The notes under the pieces: generated by a model | Seen by the model: only the letters and a program-made list of their open reading frames with translations | Database searches by the model: none | Told to the model about the DNA's origin: nothing | Part shown: in pieces, positions 22,583-33,344 of the stretch | Layout: each line of letters starts with the position of its first letter | Position numbering within the stretch: the first letter of the stretch is position 1 | Translations under genes and position numbers: made by a program | Assembly: GCA_905380995.1 (NCBI GenBank) | Contig: CAJPUS010000076.1 | Coordinates: 1-41,346, forward strand | DNA length: 41,346 nucleotides | Direction of reading: 5' to 3' | Source of the DNA: an uncultured Flavobacteriaceae bacterium | GTDB taxonomy: Bacteria > Bacteroidota > Bacteroidia > Flavobacteriales > Flavobacteriaceae

Positions 22583-24212
22583 TAATTACGCATTAATTGA
22601 TTCTTTAGAAATTTCTTTTAACAAGGGAATGACTTCAATAACAGGAGAGACCGGGGCAGGTAAGTCTATTATCTTAGGAGGGTTATCAATGGTTTTAGGG
22701 TCTAGAGTTGATAATTCTAAAATTATAAATAAAGACAAAAAATGTTTTGTAGAAGCGTCATTTGATTTAACTGAAATGTACTTAAAGAATTATTTTGTAA
22801 AAAATGATTTGGACTACGATGATACAACTATAATTAGAAGAGAAGTTAATCAAAATGGAAAATCAAGAGCTTTTATTAATGACACCCCGGTAAAACTTGA
22901 TCAATTATCCGAACTTACAAATAATCTTATTGATGTTCATTCTCAATTTAACAATCTGGATATACTTGACTCAAATTTTATTTTTCTGATTTTAGATTCA
23001 TTATCAAAAAATCAAGATAAAATTAAAGAGTACTCAAGAAATTTTAAATTACTAAAAGTTTTAGAGAAAGAACTTAATGATAAGAAAATATTGAGGGATA
23101 AACTAAATTCTGATTTAGACTATAATAAATTCTTACATGATGAATTTAATGATCTTGAGATTAATAATATTAATCAAGAAGAGCTTCAGGACAAGATTAA
23201 AGAGGCTGATGACTTAGATCAAATTAAAGATGTGCTATCGATTACGATGGGTCACTTAGATTCTGGAGAAGTTGGAGTATTGAATAAACTTCAAGATATT
23301 TCAAGAAATCTAAATAAACTATCAAACTCTTCAGAAAGAATTAATTTGCTATGTAAAAGGATTCAATCAATTATACAGGAATTAAATATATTTTCAAGTG
23401 ATATAGAATTAATATTATCTGACATTGATAATAATGAAGAAAACATTGATGATTTAAGAAGTATGCAAGATAAAATTTACTCTTTGCAGAATAAGCACCG
23501 AGTTAATACAATTGAGGAGTTATTAAGAATAAAAAATGATATTGAGTTTAAAATCTCGACACAAAATGATATAGACAATGATGTACTTAAAATTGAAAAA
23601 TCCATTAGTAGTCTAATATTGAATCTTAAAGCTGAAGCTTTAAAGATTCATAATAAAAGAAGATCTGTTATACATGATTTTGAAAAATTAATGAATAAGA
23701 ATTTAATTGAATTGGGTATGGAAAAATCTAATGTAAAAATTGAACTATCAGAAACAGAAATAATTCAAAAAAATGGTATAAGTATTGGTAAACTTCTTTT
23801 TAGATCTAATAAGGGGAGTAGGTATTGTGAGTTGAAGGATATTGCCTCGGGTGGAGAAATTTCAAGAATAATGCTGTCTGTAAAGACTATTTTGTCTAAA
23901 TACACAAAGTTGGCATCAATAATTTTTGATGAAATAGATACTGGAATTTCAGGTTCAGTTTCTTCTAAAGTTGGTGAACTGATGAAATTTATGGCGCAAA
24001 ATATGCAAGTAATAGTTATAACGCATATTGCTCAAGTAGCATCTAAGGGTAACTTCCATTTTAAAGTTTTTAAAAGAGAGCATAATGATAAAGTTATCAC
24101 TGATATCAAATTACTATCTGATAAAGAAAGAGTTAACGAAATTGCTGAAATGTTATCCGGTGATAGGTCAAACAAATCAGCAAATGAGCTTGCTAGTGAA
24201 TTATTGAATTAA
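22560..24212 (+). CDS. recN: DNA repair protein RecN
   Basis: 550 aa; [66 protein letters not shown]. Confidence 0.98.
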   Translation: [550 protein letters not shown]

Positions 24213-24226
24213 ACTATATTTACATA

Positions 24227-25042
24227 ATGGGAAATAATATTTTAAAAGGTAAAAAAGGAATAATTTTTGGTGCTTTAGACAACAGTTCTATTGCATGGAA
24301 AACCGCAGAACGTGTTTATGATGAAGGAGGTAAATTTATTTTAACAAATGCACCGGTCTCTATAAGAATGGGGAGCATAAATGAATTAGCAAAAAAAACA
24401 AATTCTGATGTTATACCAGCAGATGCTACTAATTTAACGGATCTTGAAAATTTAATTAACACAGCTACTACTAAATTTGGTGGTAAACTAGACTTTGTAT
24501 TACACTCAATAGGAATGTCTGTTAATGTTCGAAAAGGTAAGCATTATACTGATTTAAATTACGAATGGTTGAAAAAGGGGTGGGATGTTTCTGCTGTATC
24601 TTTTCATAAATTAATGCAATCTCTATTTAAATTGGATGCAATGAATCATTGGGGAAGTATTGTTGCATTAACATATATAGCTGCGCAAAGAACATTTCCA
24701 AATTATAATGATATGGCTGACAACAAGGCATATTTAGAATCTATTGCTAGAAGTTTTGGATATTTCTTTGGAAAGGAGAAGAATGTTCGGGTTAATACCA
24801 TATCTCAATCACCTACTATAACTACTGCAGGTAAGGGTGTCAAAGGACTTAATGATTTTATTAAATATGCTGATTTAACTTCACCATTAGGTAATGCAAC
24901 TGCGGAAGATTGTGCTGATCTGACAGTTTCTTTATTTTCTGATTATACTAAGAGAGTCACTCTTCAAAACATTTTTAATGATGGAGGTTTCTCAAGTGTT
25001 GGTGTAAGCCAGGAGATTATAGACAAATTAAGTTTAAAATGA
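24227..25042 (+). CDS. fabI: Enoyl-[acyl-carrier-protein] reductase (NADH)
   Basis: 271 aa; LKGKKGIIFGALDNSSIAWKTAERVYDEGG, VLHSIGMS, NDMADNKAYLESIARSF. Confidence 0.95.
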   Translation: MGNNILKGKKGIIFGALDNSSIAWKTAERVYDEGGKFILTNAPVSIRMGSINELAKKTNSDVIPADATNLTDLENLINTATTKFGGKLDFVLHSIGMSVNVRKGKHYTDLNYEWLKKGWDVSAVSFHKLMQSLFKLDAMNHWGSIVALTYIAAQRTFPNYNDMADNKAYLESIARSFGYFFGKEKNVRVNTISQSPTITTAGKGVKGLNDFIKYADLTSPLGNATAEDCADLTVSLFSDYTKRVTLQNIFNDGGFSSVGVSQEIIDKLSLK

Positions 25043-25620
25043 AAATTATTGGATTAACTGGAGGTATTGGTTCTGGTAAATCTACTATTCTAAATGAATT
25101 TAAAAATCTTGGAATTAAGACATATAGCGCAGATAATGCTGCAAAAATGCTTGTTAATTCAGATAGAGGATTAATAGATTCTATAAAAGAAGTTTTTGGT
25201 ACTAATATTTATAAAAAAAATAAATTAGATACTAAGCAGTTATCCAAGATTGTTTTTCAGGATTCAAATAAATTAAAAGTTCTTAACTCAATCATACATC
25301 CTGCGGTTTTAAAAGATTTTGACACTTTCATTAAATCTAGTGATGAAATTTATATAGTTAAAGAGGTTGCATTAATTTTTGAGACAAAATCAGAGGATAT
25401 ATATGATAAAATTATTTTAGTTAGAGCACCATTAGATGAAAGAATAAAAAGGGTATTATTAAGAGATGATATCACAAAAGATGATGTTATTAAAAGAATT
25501 AATAATCAAGTGGATTATTCCTCAATTATTGATAAATGTCATTATATAATTGATAATAAAAAGCTTTCGGATTTAAAAGATAAAGTATTACAAATTCATT
25601 TAGATTTAATAAGACAATAG
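25039..25620 (+). CDS. coaE: Dephospho-CoA kinase
   Basis: 193 aa; IIGLTGGIGSGKSTILNEFKNLGIKTYSADNAAKMLV. Confidence 0.97.
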   Translation: MKIIGLTGGIGSGKSTILNEFKNLGIKTYSADNAAKMLVNSDRGLIDSIKEVFGTNIYKKNKLDTKQLSKIVFQDSNKLKVLNSIIHPAVLKDFDTFIKSSDEIYIVKEVALIFETKSEDIYDKIILVRAPLDERIKRVLLRDDITKDDVIKRINNQVDYSSIIDKCHYIIDNKKLSDLKDKVLQIHLDLIRQ

Positions 25621-25655
25621 TAATACATTAACATTTCCTTAAGAAAGTTTAATTT

Positions 25656-25663
25656 TAAATTTG
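25656..25663 (+). promoter_or_regulatory. Candidate -7 box (TAAATTTG) upstream of the histidine kinase
   Basis: TAnnTTTG match 14 nt upstream of the ATG at 25678; no clear -33 TTTG. Confidence 0.3.
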
Positions 25664-25677
25664 AGATTTTTACATAT

Positions 25678-27255
25678 ATGAATAGAAGATTTTATACTTC
25701 ATTGGTTTTATTGATGTCCTTTTCCTTGATTGGAATTATCTTAATGCAGGGTTATTGGATATATTCATCATGGCAAAATAAAGAAGAAGAATTTTCACTA
25801 GCTGTCAATAGAACTCTTCGTGAAGTTGTCGATGAAATTCAGAGTAGAGAACTTAACGACTACGTATATACATATCAAATGCTAATAGATTCAATTGGTA
25901 CACCAAATGAAGCAAATTTTACAGATGTTTTTCTTTTTTTAGATGAAGATCAATCATCAAACCTTTCAACTTTTTTTGCATACGGTATTCTCGAAGAAGA
26001 TTATAATATTAATCTACCCGATAACTTATCTAATAGGTATGGAAATGATGAAGTTAAGGATTATAAAGCTGTTAAGACAACTATAGTTAATAAAAGCATA
26101 TTTGATAGAAGAGAAAATAGATTAAACGCATCTATATCTAAACTAAAAAGTGTTGAAGATATTGACATTTTTAAATTTGAAAAATATAAATCTGCTTTTC
26201 AAGAGTATGCTTCATCTCTACCCATTCATAAGCGTACCACTTCGAGAGAAATTCAAGCTTTATTAAATCAAGGTTTTAACGATAGAAATATCATTACTCC
26301 ATATGAATTTGGGATATATAGTAATGATCTTTCAACTAAAGTTAAATCTAATAATTATTTAGAAGAACAATCAGGTCCTAAATACTCTATTCCCTTTCTT
26401 TATGATAGTTCTAGTCCCGTATCTTATGATTTAGTAGTTTCATTTCCAGATAAACAAGAATATGTTTTATCCGGTATAATAGGAGTTGCAACTCTCTCCT
26501 TTATGCTCACTTTAGTAATTATTGTAATCTCAACAAGTGCATTTTATCAAATAATAAAACAAAAAAAATTATCAGAAATTAAAAGCGATTTTATCAATAA
26601 TATATCTCATGAATTTAAAACACCAATTGCTACAATTAATTTAGCACTAGACGCTATGTCAAGTTCAGGTTCAAATTTTAATGATAAATTTAATTCTTAC
26701 ATAGGTATGATTAGAGAAGAAAATTCTAGAATGCTTTCTCAAGTTGAAAATATTTTAACTATATCTCAGCTTGAAAAAAGTTCAAGTCCTTTTGAAATGG
26801 AGGATACAGATATTCATGAGGTTATTGAGGATGCTATTGAACATGTAAAGTTAATAGTAGAGAGTCGAAATGGGTATATAAAAATCTCTTTGGATGCAAT
26901 CAACAGCTTTATAAGTGGGAATAGTAATCATTTAGAGAATATAATTATCAATATACTTGATAATGCTGTAAAGTACACTAAAGATCAGCCTAACATAATT
27001 ATCTCTTCATCTAACTCAGATGGAAATATTATAATTTGTATTCAGGATAACGGTATTGGGATGGATAAAAATATTCAAAAATTAATTTTTGAAAAATTTT
27101 ACAGAGAACAAAATGGAAATATCCATGATATAAAGGGGCATGGATTAGGCTTATCATATGTAAAGAAAATAATTGATTTTCATAATGGTAAAATATCTTT
27201 AGAAAGTAAAAAGGGTATTGGAACTAAATTTTATTTAACATTTAAAAATATTTAA
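25678..27255 (+). CDS. Sensor histidine kinase (two TM segments, periplasmic sensor region)
   Basis: 525 aa; H-box INNISHEFKTPIATINLALDAM, N-box NIIINILDNAVKYT, G-boxes DNGIGMD and GHGLGLSYVKKI. Confidence 0.97.
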   Translation: MNRRFYTSLVLLMSFSLIGIILMQGYWIYSSWQNKEEEFSLAVNRTLREVVDEIQSRELNDYVYTYQMLIDSIGTPNEANFTDVFLFLDEDQSSNLSTFFAYGILEEDYNINLPDNLSNRYGNDEVKDYKAVKTTIVNKSIFDRRENRLNASISKLKSVEDIDIFKFEKYKSAFQEYASSLPIHKRTTSREIQALLNQGFNDRNIITPYEFGIYSNDLSTKVKSNNYLEEQSGPKYSIPFLYDSSSPVSYDLVVSFPDKQEYVLSGIIGVATLSFMLTLVIIVISTSAFYQIIKQKKLSEIKSDFINNISHEFKTPIATINLALDAMSSSGSNFNDKFNSYIGMIREENSRMLSQVENILTISQLEKSSSPFEMEDTDIHEVIEDAIEHVKLIVESRNGYIKISLDAINSFISGNSNHLENIIINILDNAVKYTKDQPNIIISSSNSDGNIIICIQDNGIGMDKNIQKLIFEKFYREQNGNIHDIKGHGLGLSYVKKIIDFHNGKISLESKKGIGTKFYLTFKNI

Positions 27256-27256
27256 T

Positions 27257-27955
27257 ATGAAAACCAAAAAAAGTATTCTGTTGGTTGAAGATGATCCAAA
27301 TTTTGGGAGGATTTTAAAAGATTATTTAACAATTAATAATTATGAAGTTACTTTAGCAGTAAATGGAATAGAGGGATTTGAAAAATTTAATAAATCAGAG
27401 TTTGATTTGTGCATATTAGATATTATGATGCCATTTAAAGATGGACTAACTCTAGCAAGAGAGATAAGAGAAATAAATGATATAATTCCATTAATATTTT
27501 TAACTGCAAAAAATTTAAAAGATGATGTGCTTAAAGGTTACAAGATTGGTGCAGATGATTATTTAACCAAACCATTCGACTCGGAAATTCTCTTAGCTAA
27601 AATAAAATCTATACTTAATAGAAAGCCTAATGTAAATATTGATGAAAATGATGTATTTGAATTTGATTTTGGTGATTTTAGTTTCAACTCAAAACTCAGA
27701 ATTTTAACTCATAAACTAGGGGAAACTTATAAATTATCTCCCAAAGAGAACCAATTATTAAAAATGCTTGTGTTAAATTTTGATGATCTTCTTCCAAGAG
27801 ATATTGCTTTAAACAAAATATGGAGAGATGCAAATTATTTTACCTCAAGAAGCATGGATGTTTATATTGCTAAGCTCAGGAAATATCTAGAAAAAGATTT
27901 TACATTGAAGATAATAAATGTTCACGGAGAGGGATTCCGTTTAATGAAAGAATAG
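27257..27955 (+). CDS. Response regulator, OmpR/winged-helix family
   Basis: 232 aa; receiver domain (LLVEDDPNFG, LCILDIMMPFKDGL, KIGADDYLTKPF) and C-terminal winged helix (SRSMDVYIAKLRKYLEKDFTLKIINVHGEGFRL). Confidence 0.97.
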   Translation: MKTKKSILLVEDDPNFGRILKDYLTINNYEVTLAVNGIEGFEKFNKSEFDLCILDIMMPFKDGLTLAREIREINDIIPLIFLTAKNLKDDVLKGYKIGADDYLTKPFDSEILLAKIKSILNRKPNVNIDENDVFEFDFGDFSFNSKLRILTHKLGETYKLSPKENQLLKMLVLNFDDLLPRDIALNKIWRDANYFTSRSMDVYIAKLRKYLEKDFTLKIINVHGEGFRLMKE

Positions 27956-27960
27956 AAGAT

Positions 27961-30171
27961 TTATTTCAGCTGAATATTTATCTCTTTAATTAAATCAATC
28001 ACACTTTCAGGTCTTTCTAAATAAAACTTTGCCAAGGTATTTTTAGTTCCGACTTTAATTGTTGTGTGCTTTTCATCAAGATTCTTAAACATATTTTCAT
28101 CAGTTATATCATCCCCAATACATACTATATGGTCGTATTTAATATTTTTTGTTAGTTCATTAACTGCTGATCCTTTATCAAATTTTCTACTAGTAACTTC
28201 AATAGCCTTATTAAGATTTAAGATTTGAAATTGATCAGTTAATAAGCTATCTAAAACTGTTTCTATTTCTACAACTCTTTCTGAGGCTAACTCTGGATCA
28301 GTCTTTCTAAAATGCCAAACCAACCCACTTTCTTTTTTTTCAGTAAATGTTCCTGGTGTTCTATCAGAAAAAGATTGAAGGATTGCGTATATTTCATTTA
28401 AGAAAACTTTATCAATATTTCCAAGGTTTGTCCATTTATTGTTCTTTTTCTTATAAAAATGACCATGTTCTGCAATAATGCTAATATTAAGCTTTCCAAG
28501 TTTTTCCTCCAAAAATAGTTTATCCCTTCCGCTTACAATTGCTAAATCTAGTCCTTTGATATTTGTCAATTTATTCAAAATTTCTATTAAATTATCGTCT
28601 GGAATAGCTAAGTCTGGTTTGTCTTTGAAGTTTACCAAAGTTCCATCGTAATCTAGAATTATCAACTTTTTATTTGATAATTTAAGTCTTTCAATTAATT
28701 TATCTCTTTCTTTTAAATTAAAATTATTAGTGACTGTAAGTTGATTAGTTTTTGCTCGGGATATTAAGTTTTTCATAAAATCACTTGCCCAATAATTAAC
28801 AGTATATCTACTTAATCTTTCTTGCATGCTTCTATTTCGTTCAATTTGTTCTTTTCTCGGCATATTAATTGCTTGTAATATTGCATCTGACATCTTATTT
28901 AAATCAAATGGATTTACAGTTAATGATTCATATAATTCTTTGGATGCACCAGCCATTTCACTCAGAATTAAAACGCCATCTCCTTCAACTCTTGTTGCGA
29001 CAAATTCTTTTGCTACAAGATTCATTCCATCCCTAACCGGTGTTATCATTGCTATATCAGTAATAGTGTATAGGTCGATTAATTCGTCAAAACTCATAGC
29101 TCGATAATAATACCAAATCGGGGTCCAATTTACTGATGCAAACTTTCCATTAACTCTTCCAACTATTTCATCAGTTTGTTTTTTCAACTTTATGTAATCA
29201 TCAACATCAGATCTAGAAGGGACAGTAAGCATTATAAGTCTTACTTTGTTTCTGTACTCTGGATTTTTGGTTAGAAAAATTTCAAATGCCTTGATTCTGT
29301 TAATAACTCCCTTTGTGTAGTCAAGTCTATCAATAGACGAAATTAATTTGCTATCAGTTGAGGTTTTTTTGTGATCTTTTAGTTGGACCCTAAGGTTTGA
29401 CATTTCAGTCTTTTTTTGATTAAGTTTCTTTTTAGCAGCATAATTATATTTTACATAGTCAATTCCCATAGGAAAAGTGTCTACTAAAACCTCTCTTGAG
29501 CCGACATTAATTTTATTAAATATTACATTATACTTTAATATTCTTTTTACAGAACTTAAAAAATGTCTAACATAATCATAAGTATGAAAACCAATAAGAT
29601 CAGAGCCAAGAATACCCTCAAGTAGCTTTTCCCTCCATGGAAAAATTCTAAAAATTTCAAAAGATGGGAAAGGAATATGAAGAAAGAAGCCAACAGTCAA
29701 GTCAGGTCTTTTGGTCTTGATCATTTTTGGACAAAGCAATAATTGGTAATCATGAACCCAAACTACATCTTCTTTTTTTGCATGTTTAATAACACAATCA
29801 GCAAATTTCTGGTTTACATTTACATAAGATTCCCAATGAGATTTGTTAAAAATAGAAAACTCAATAAAGTAATGGAATAGTGGCCAAAGAGCTTCGTTAC
29901 TTGTACCATAGTAAAAATCATTTATTTCTTTTTTTCTAAGAAATACTGGTATATAATTTTTTTTAAGCAATATTTCTTTTGCTTTAATAAAATTATCTCC
30001 TAAAGATTTCTTGTCAATACCTGGCCATCCAATCCAAAGAAAATTATTTTTTTTGTGAATTGAATTCATTCCAGTTGCTAACCCCCCACTAGTTGAAGAA
30101 AATTGAAAAGATTTATCTAAATTAGATATCTTTATTGGTAATCTATTTGAAACAATAATTGTCCTACTCAA
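27961..30171 (-). CDS. Bifunctional trehalose-6-phosphate synthase / trehalose-6-phosphate phosphatase
   Basis: 736 aa; GT20 (TIIVSNRLPIKI, VWVHDYQLLLCPKMI, IDRLDYTKGVINRIKAFE, PVRDGMNLVAKEFVA) fused to a HAD phosphatase (LIILDYDGTLV, CIGDDITDENMF). Apparent TTG start. Confidence 0.95.
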   Translation of the reverse strand: MSRTIIVSNRLPIKISNLDKSFQFSSTSGGLATGMNSIHKKNNFLWIGWPGIDKKSLGDNFIKAKEILLKKNYIPVFLRKKEINDFYYGTSNEALWPLFHYFIEFSIFNKSHWESYVNVNQKFADCVIKHAKKEDVVWVHDYQLLLCPKMIKTKRPDLTVGFFLHIPFPSFEIFRIFPWREKLLEGILGSDLIGFHTYDYVRHFLSSVKRILKYNVIFNKINVGSREVLVDTFPMGIDYVKYNYAAKKKLNQKKTEMSNLRVQLKDHKKTSTDSKLISSIDRLDYTKGVINRIKAFEIFLTKNPEYRNKVRLIMLTVPSRSDVDDYIKLKKQTDEIVGRVNGKFASVNWTPIWYYYRAMSFDELIDLYTITDIAMITPVRDGMNLVAKEFVATRVEGDGVLILSEMAGASKELYESLTVNPFDLNKMSDAILQAINMPRKEQIERNRSMQERLSRYTVNYWASDFMKNLISRAKTNQLTVTNNFNLKERDKLIERLKLSNKKLIILDYDGTLVNFKDKPDLAIPDDNLIEILNKLTNIKGLDLAIVSGRDKLFLEEKLGKLNISIIAEHGHFYKKKNNKWTNLGNIDKVFLNEIYAILQSFSDRTPGTFTEKKESGLVWHFRKTDPELASERVVEIETVLDSLLTDQFQILNLNKAIEVTSRKFDKGSAVNELTKNIKYDHIVCIGDDITDENMFKNLDEKHTTIKVGTKNTLAKFYLERPESVIDLIKEINIQLK

Positions 30172-30194
30172 ATCATGAAATTAAACCCTAAAAT

Positions 30195-31988
30195 ATGGAA
30201 ATAAAAGATTCTTATGGATATAGAGACAATCTTAATTACGGAATAATAGGAAATTGTCAATCATCAGCATTAATTTATAAGGATTCTTCAATAGATTGGT
30301 GTTGTTTGCCAAAATTTGATTCTCCATCAATATTTGCTAAAATAATTGATAATGATATTGGCGGTTTTTTTAAAGTTGAAACAGTTGGAAGTTTTAATAT
30401 AAGTCAAGAATATTTTAAAAATACATGTATTTTAAAAACAAGCTTTAACAATGGCTTTGATGAATTTCATATTATAGATTACATGCCAAGATATCAAACA
30501 GAAAAAAAGAGTTATTACTCTCCGCCAGAAATTACAAGAATCGTTAAACATATTAGAGGTAATCCTAAAATAAGAATAATATACAATCCAAAGCTAGACT
30601 ACTCATTAGGTAAGACAAAATCGTACGTTAAAGATAATTTTATAGTTAGTATTTCTGAAAATGAAAATTATGAAACACTTTATTTGTATTCAAATGCAGG
30701 CTTAAACACAATTATTAATAATGATGTAATTGAATTAGAGTCAGATTTATTTTTTAAGATTTCATATTACGAAAAATTAACAAATACTAAATTTAAGAAT
30801 ATATTAACAGAGTTTAAACAAACAAAAGAATATTGGACTAATTGGATCAATAAAACTCCAAATTTTAAAAACTATAATAGTGAAATATTAAGAAGTGCAT
30901 TAACTTTAAAGTTACTGACATATCAGAAGACTGGAGCAGTTCTAGCTGCGGCAACAACTTCATTGCCAGAAACAATAGGTGAAGAAAGAAACTGGGATTA
31001 TCGCTTTTGTTGGATAAGAGATGCTTCTATGGTAATTAAAGTAGTTGCAAAATTAGGACATAAAAATATTGTAAAGAACTTTATTAAGTTCATAATAAAT
31101 ATCATTCCTGATAAAAACGAAAAACTTCAAATAATGTACGGTATAAATGGAGAAAAAATACTTAAAGAAAAGACTTTAAATCACTTTTCAGGTTATTTAA
31201 ATTCATCTCCAGTTAGAATTGGAAATGCTGCATTTAATCAAAAACAAAATGATATCTATGGAATCCTTATGGATGCTATACATTATCAAATTGAGAAATT
31301 TCCAAATGAAAAAGATGAGCATGAGGAATTGTGGTCAATCGTTAAATCAATAGTTTGGATAGTAAAGAATAATTGGAAATTACCAGATAAAGGAATTTGG
31401 GAATTTAGAAATGAAGATAAACATTTTACATTTTCTAAATTATTAAGTTGGGTTGCTATTGACAGAGCAATTAAGATCTCAATTCTTATCAATAAATCAG
31501 CAAATATTAAGAGATGGAAAATAATAAGAAATGAAATTTATAGCGACATATTAGAGAATGGATGGAATAAAAAACTTGGAGCTTTTACTCAATCTTATGG
31601 TTCCGATAGCCTAGATGCATCATTACTTCTTATGGAATCATTTGATTTTATAAAACCTAATAATTTAAAATATGTAAAGACAGTTAAAGCAATTGAGAAT
31701 GATTTAATGAATGATGGACTTTTGTTTAGATATAAAAATAAAGATGATTTTGGTTTTCCTTCCTCATCTTTCACAGTTTGCTCATTCTGGTATATAAACA
31801 GCTTATATAAAATAGGCGAGAAAGAAAAATCAAAAAAATATTTTGAGAAGATATTAAATTATAGTAATCATCTAGGTTTATATAGTGAGGATCTAGATTT
31901 TAATTCAAAAAGATTGTTAGGTAATTTTCCTCAGGCTTATTCACACCTTGCTCTAATAGATTGCGCTCTTAATTTTAATTCAGAATAA
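30195..31988 (+). CDS. Glycoside hydrolase family 15 protein (glucoamylase/trehalase-like)
   Basis: 597 aa; YGIIGNCQSSALIYKDSSIDWCCLPKFDSPSIFAKI N-domain and TTSLPETIGEERNWDYRFCWIRDASM catalytic-domain signature; no evident signal peptide. Confidence 0.92.
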   Translation: MEIKDSYGYRDNLNYGIIGNCQSSALIYKDSSIDWCCLPKFDSPSIFAKIIDNDIGGFFKVETVGSFNISQEYFKNTCILKTSFNNGFDEFHIIDYMPRYQTEKKSYYSPPEITRIVKHIRGNPKIRIIYNPKLDYSLGKTKSYVKDNFIVSISENENYETLYLYSNAGLNTIINNDVIELESDLFFKISYYEKLTNTKFKNILTEFKQTKEYWTNWINKTPNFKNYNSEILRSALTLKLLTYQKTGAVLAAATTSLPETIGEERNWDYRFCWIRDASMVIKVVAKLGHKNIVKNFIKFIINIIPDKNEKLQIMYGINGEKILKEKTLNHFSGYLNSSPVRIGNAAFNQKQNDIYGILMDAIHYQIEKFPNEKDEHEELWSIVKSIVWIVKNNWKLPDKGIWEFRNEDKHFTFSKLLSWVAIDRAIKISILINKSANIKRWKIIRNEIYSDILENGWNKKLGAFTQSYGSDSLDASLLLMESFDFIKPNNLKYVKTVKAIENDLMNDGLLFRYKNKDDFGFPSSSFTVCSFWYINSLYKIGEKEKSKKYFEKILNYSNHLGLYSEDLDFNSKRLLGNFPQAYSHLALIDCALNFNSE

Positions 31989-31989
31989 T

Positions 31990-32883
31990 CTATTTTCTCG
32001 GGTGAAACTTTTTAAGAATATCTTCCAAGTGATTTGTATCCAAGTGGGTATATATTTCAGTAGTTGTAATGCTTTCATGCCCAAGTATCATTTGAATTGT
32101 CCTCAGATCAGCTCCATTTTTCAGCAAATGTGTTGCGAAAGAGTGCCTAAATGTGTGAGGACTTATTTTTTTATCTAAGTCAATTCTCTTACAACTATCA
32201 CTTATTATTTTAAATATCATTGATCTGGTGAGGTTTCTTCCATATTTATTTAAAAATAATATATCTGAAAATTTATTTTCAATTTTGTTTTTTTCTCTAA
32301 TTTTTAAATATTTTATTATTTCATTCAAAGCAATACTTCCAATTGGAACAAATCTTTCTTTATTTCCCTTACCTGTTATTTTAATAATATTTTCTTTAAA
32401 AAAAATATTTGATAGTTTTAAATTAATAAGTTCAGTTACCCTAATCCCAGTTCCATAAAGAACCTCTATAATAGTTTTGTTTCTTTGACCAAAACTATCA
32501 TTTAAATCAAATGATTTAATTAATTGAGTTATTTCTTTTTCAGTTAAAACCTGAGGAAGTTTTATCTCTAGCTTTGGTGATTCAATTTCAGAAATAGGAG
32601 ATTTCTTAATGTGTCCCTCAAAAATTAAATAATTAAAAAAAGTCTTTATTGCTGATATACTTCTTGCCTGACTCCTTGTTTTTTTATTTGATAAATTATT
32701 ATAGAGATAATTTTTAATTGTTTCTGATTTACAATTAATAGGTGTATCTATCATTTGATTTGATTCAATAAATTTTTTAAGCAATTTAAGATCATACTCA
32801 TAACTTTTAATTGAGTTAATACTCAACCCTCTCTCTAATTTGAGGTAGTTTTTGAAATTTTCAAAACTAGAATCCCAATTCAT
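31990..32883 (-). CDS. xerD: Tyrosine recombinase XerD/XerC
   Basis: 297 aa; SAM-like N domain, VLYGTGIRVTELINLKLSNI, SPHTFRHSFATHLLKNGADLRTIQMILGHESITTTEIYTH. Confidence 0.92.
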   Translation of the reverse strand: MNWDSSFENFKNYLKLERGLSINSIKSYEYDLKLLKKFIESNQMIDTPINCKSETIKNYLYNNLSNKKTRSQARSISAIKTFFNYLIFEGHIKKSPISEIESPKLEIKLPQVLTEKEITQLIKSFDLNDSFGQRNKTIIEVLYGTGIRVTELINLKLSNIFFKENIIKITGKGNKERFVPIGSIALNEIIKYLKIREKNKIENKFSDILFLNKYGRNLTRSMIFKIISDSCKRIDLDKKISPHTFRHSFATHLLKNGADLRTIQMILGHESITTTEIYTHLDTNHLEDILKKFHPRK

Positions 32884-32924
32884 TTAAATTTTTTAATTAG
32901 TTTTAAGCGTTACCTTTATAATAT

Positions 32925-33344
32925 ATGAAAATTACAATAATTAACGGACCAAACCTTAACCTACTTGGAACAAGAGAAAAAGATATTTATGGAAGTCAGA
33001 ATTTTGAATCTTTTCTAAATCATTTGAGATCATCGTTTGATACGATAGATATTGATTATTTTCAATCAAATATTGAAGGTGAAATAATTAATTTTATCCA
33101 AAAGTCCAAAAATTCAAAGGGTATTGTACTAAACGCCGCAGCATATACTCACACTTCAGTTGGAATTGCTGATGCAGTTAAATCTGTTGATTGTAAAGTT
33201 ATTGAAGTCCATATATCAAACACTTTTTCAAGAGAGAAATTTAGACATAATTCGTATTTGTCACCAGTAGTAGATGGGATAATAATTGGCTTTGGTTTAG
33301 ACAGTTACAGGCTTGCTATAGAAAGCATTATTACAGATGAATAA
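32925..33344 (+). CDS. aroQ: 3-dehydroquinate dehydratase type II
   Basis: 139 aa; MKITIINGPNLNLLGTREKDIYG, LNAAAYTHTSVGIADAV, EVHISNTFSREKFRHNSYLS. Confidence 0.97.
   Translation: MKITIINGPNLNLLGTREKDIYGSQNFESFLNHLRSSFDTIDIDYFQSNIEGEIINFIQKSKNSKGIVLNAAAYTHTSVGIADAVKSVDCKVIEVHISNTFSREKFRHNSYLSPVVDGIIIGFGLDSYRLAIESIITDE

Noticed and set aside
25678-27955. Two-component system as a novel signalling locus
   Set aside because: Standard HK plus OmpR-type regulator downstream of coaE; nothing atypical visible apart from an uncharacterised sensor region.
28826-29107. + strand ORF of 93 aa
   Set aside because: Antisense to the trehalose-6-phosphate synthase domain; shadow ORF.
31990-32883. Tyrosine recombinase as a sign of an integrated mobile element
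   Set aside because: Sequence and aroQ neighbourhood fit housekeeping XerD; no att-like repeats, tRNA or phage/ICE genes nearby.
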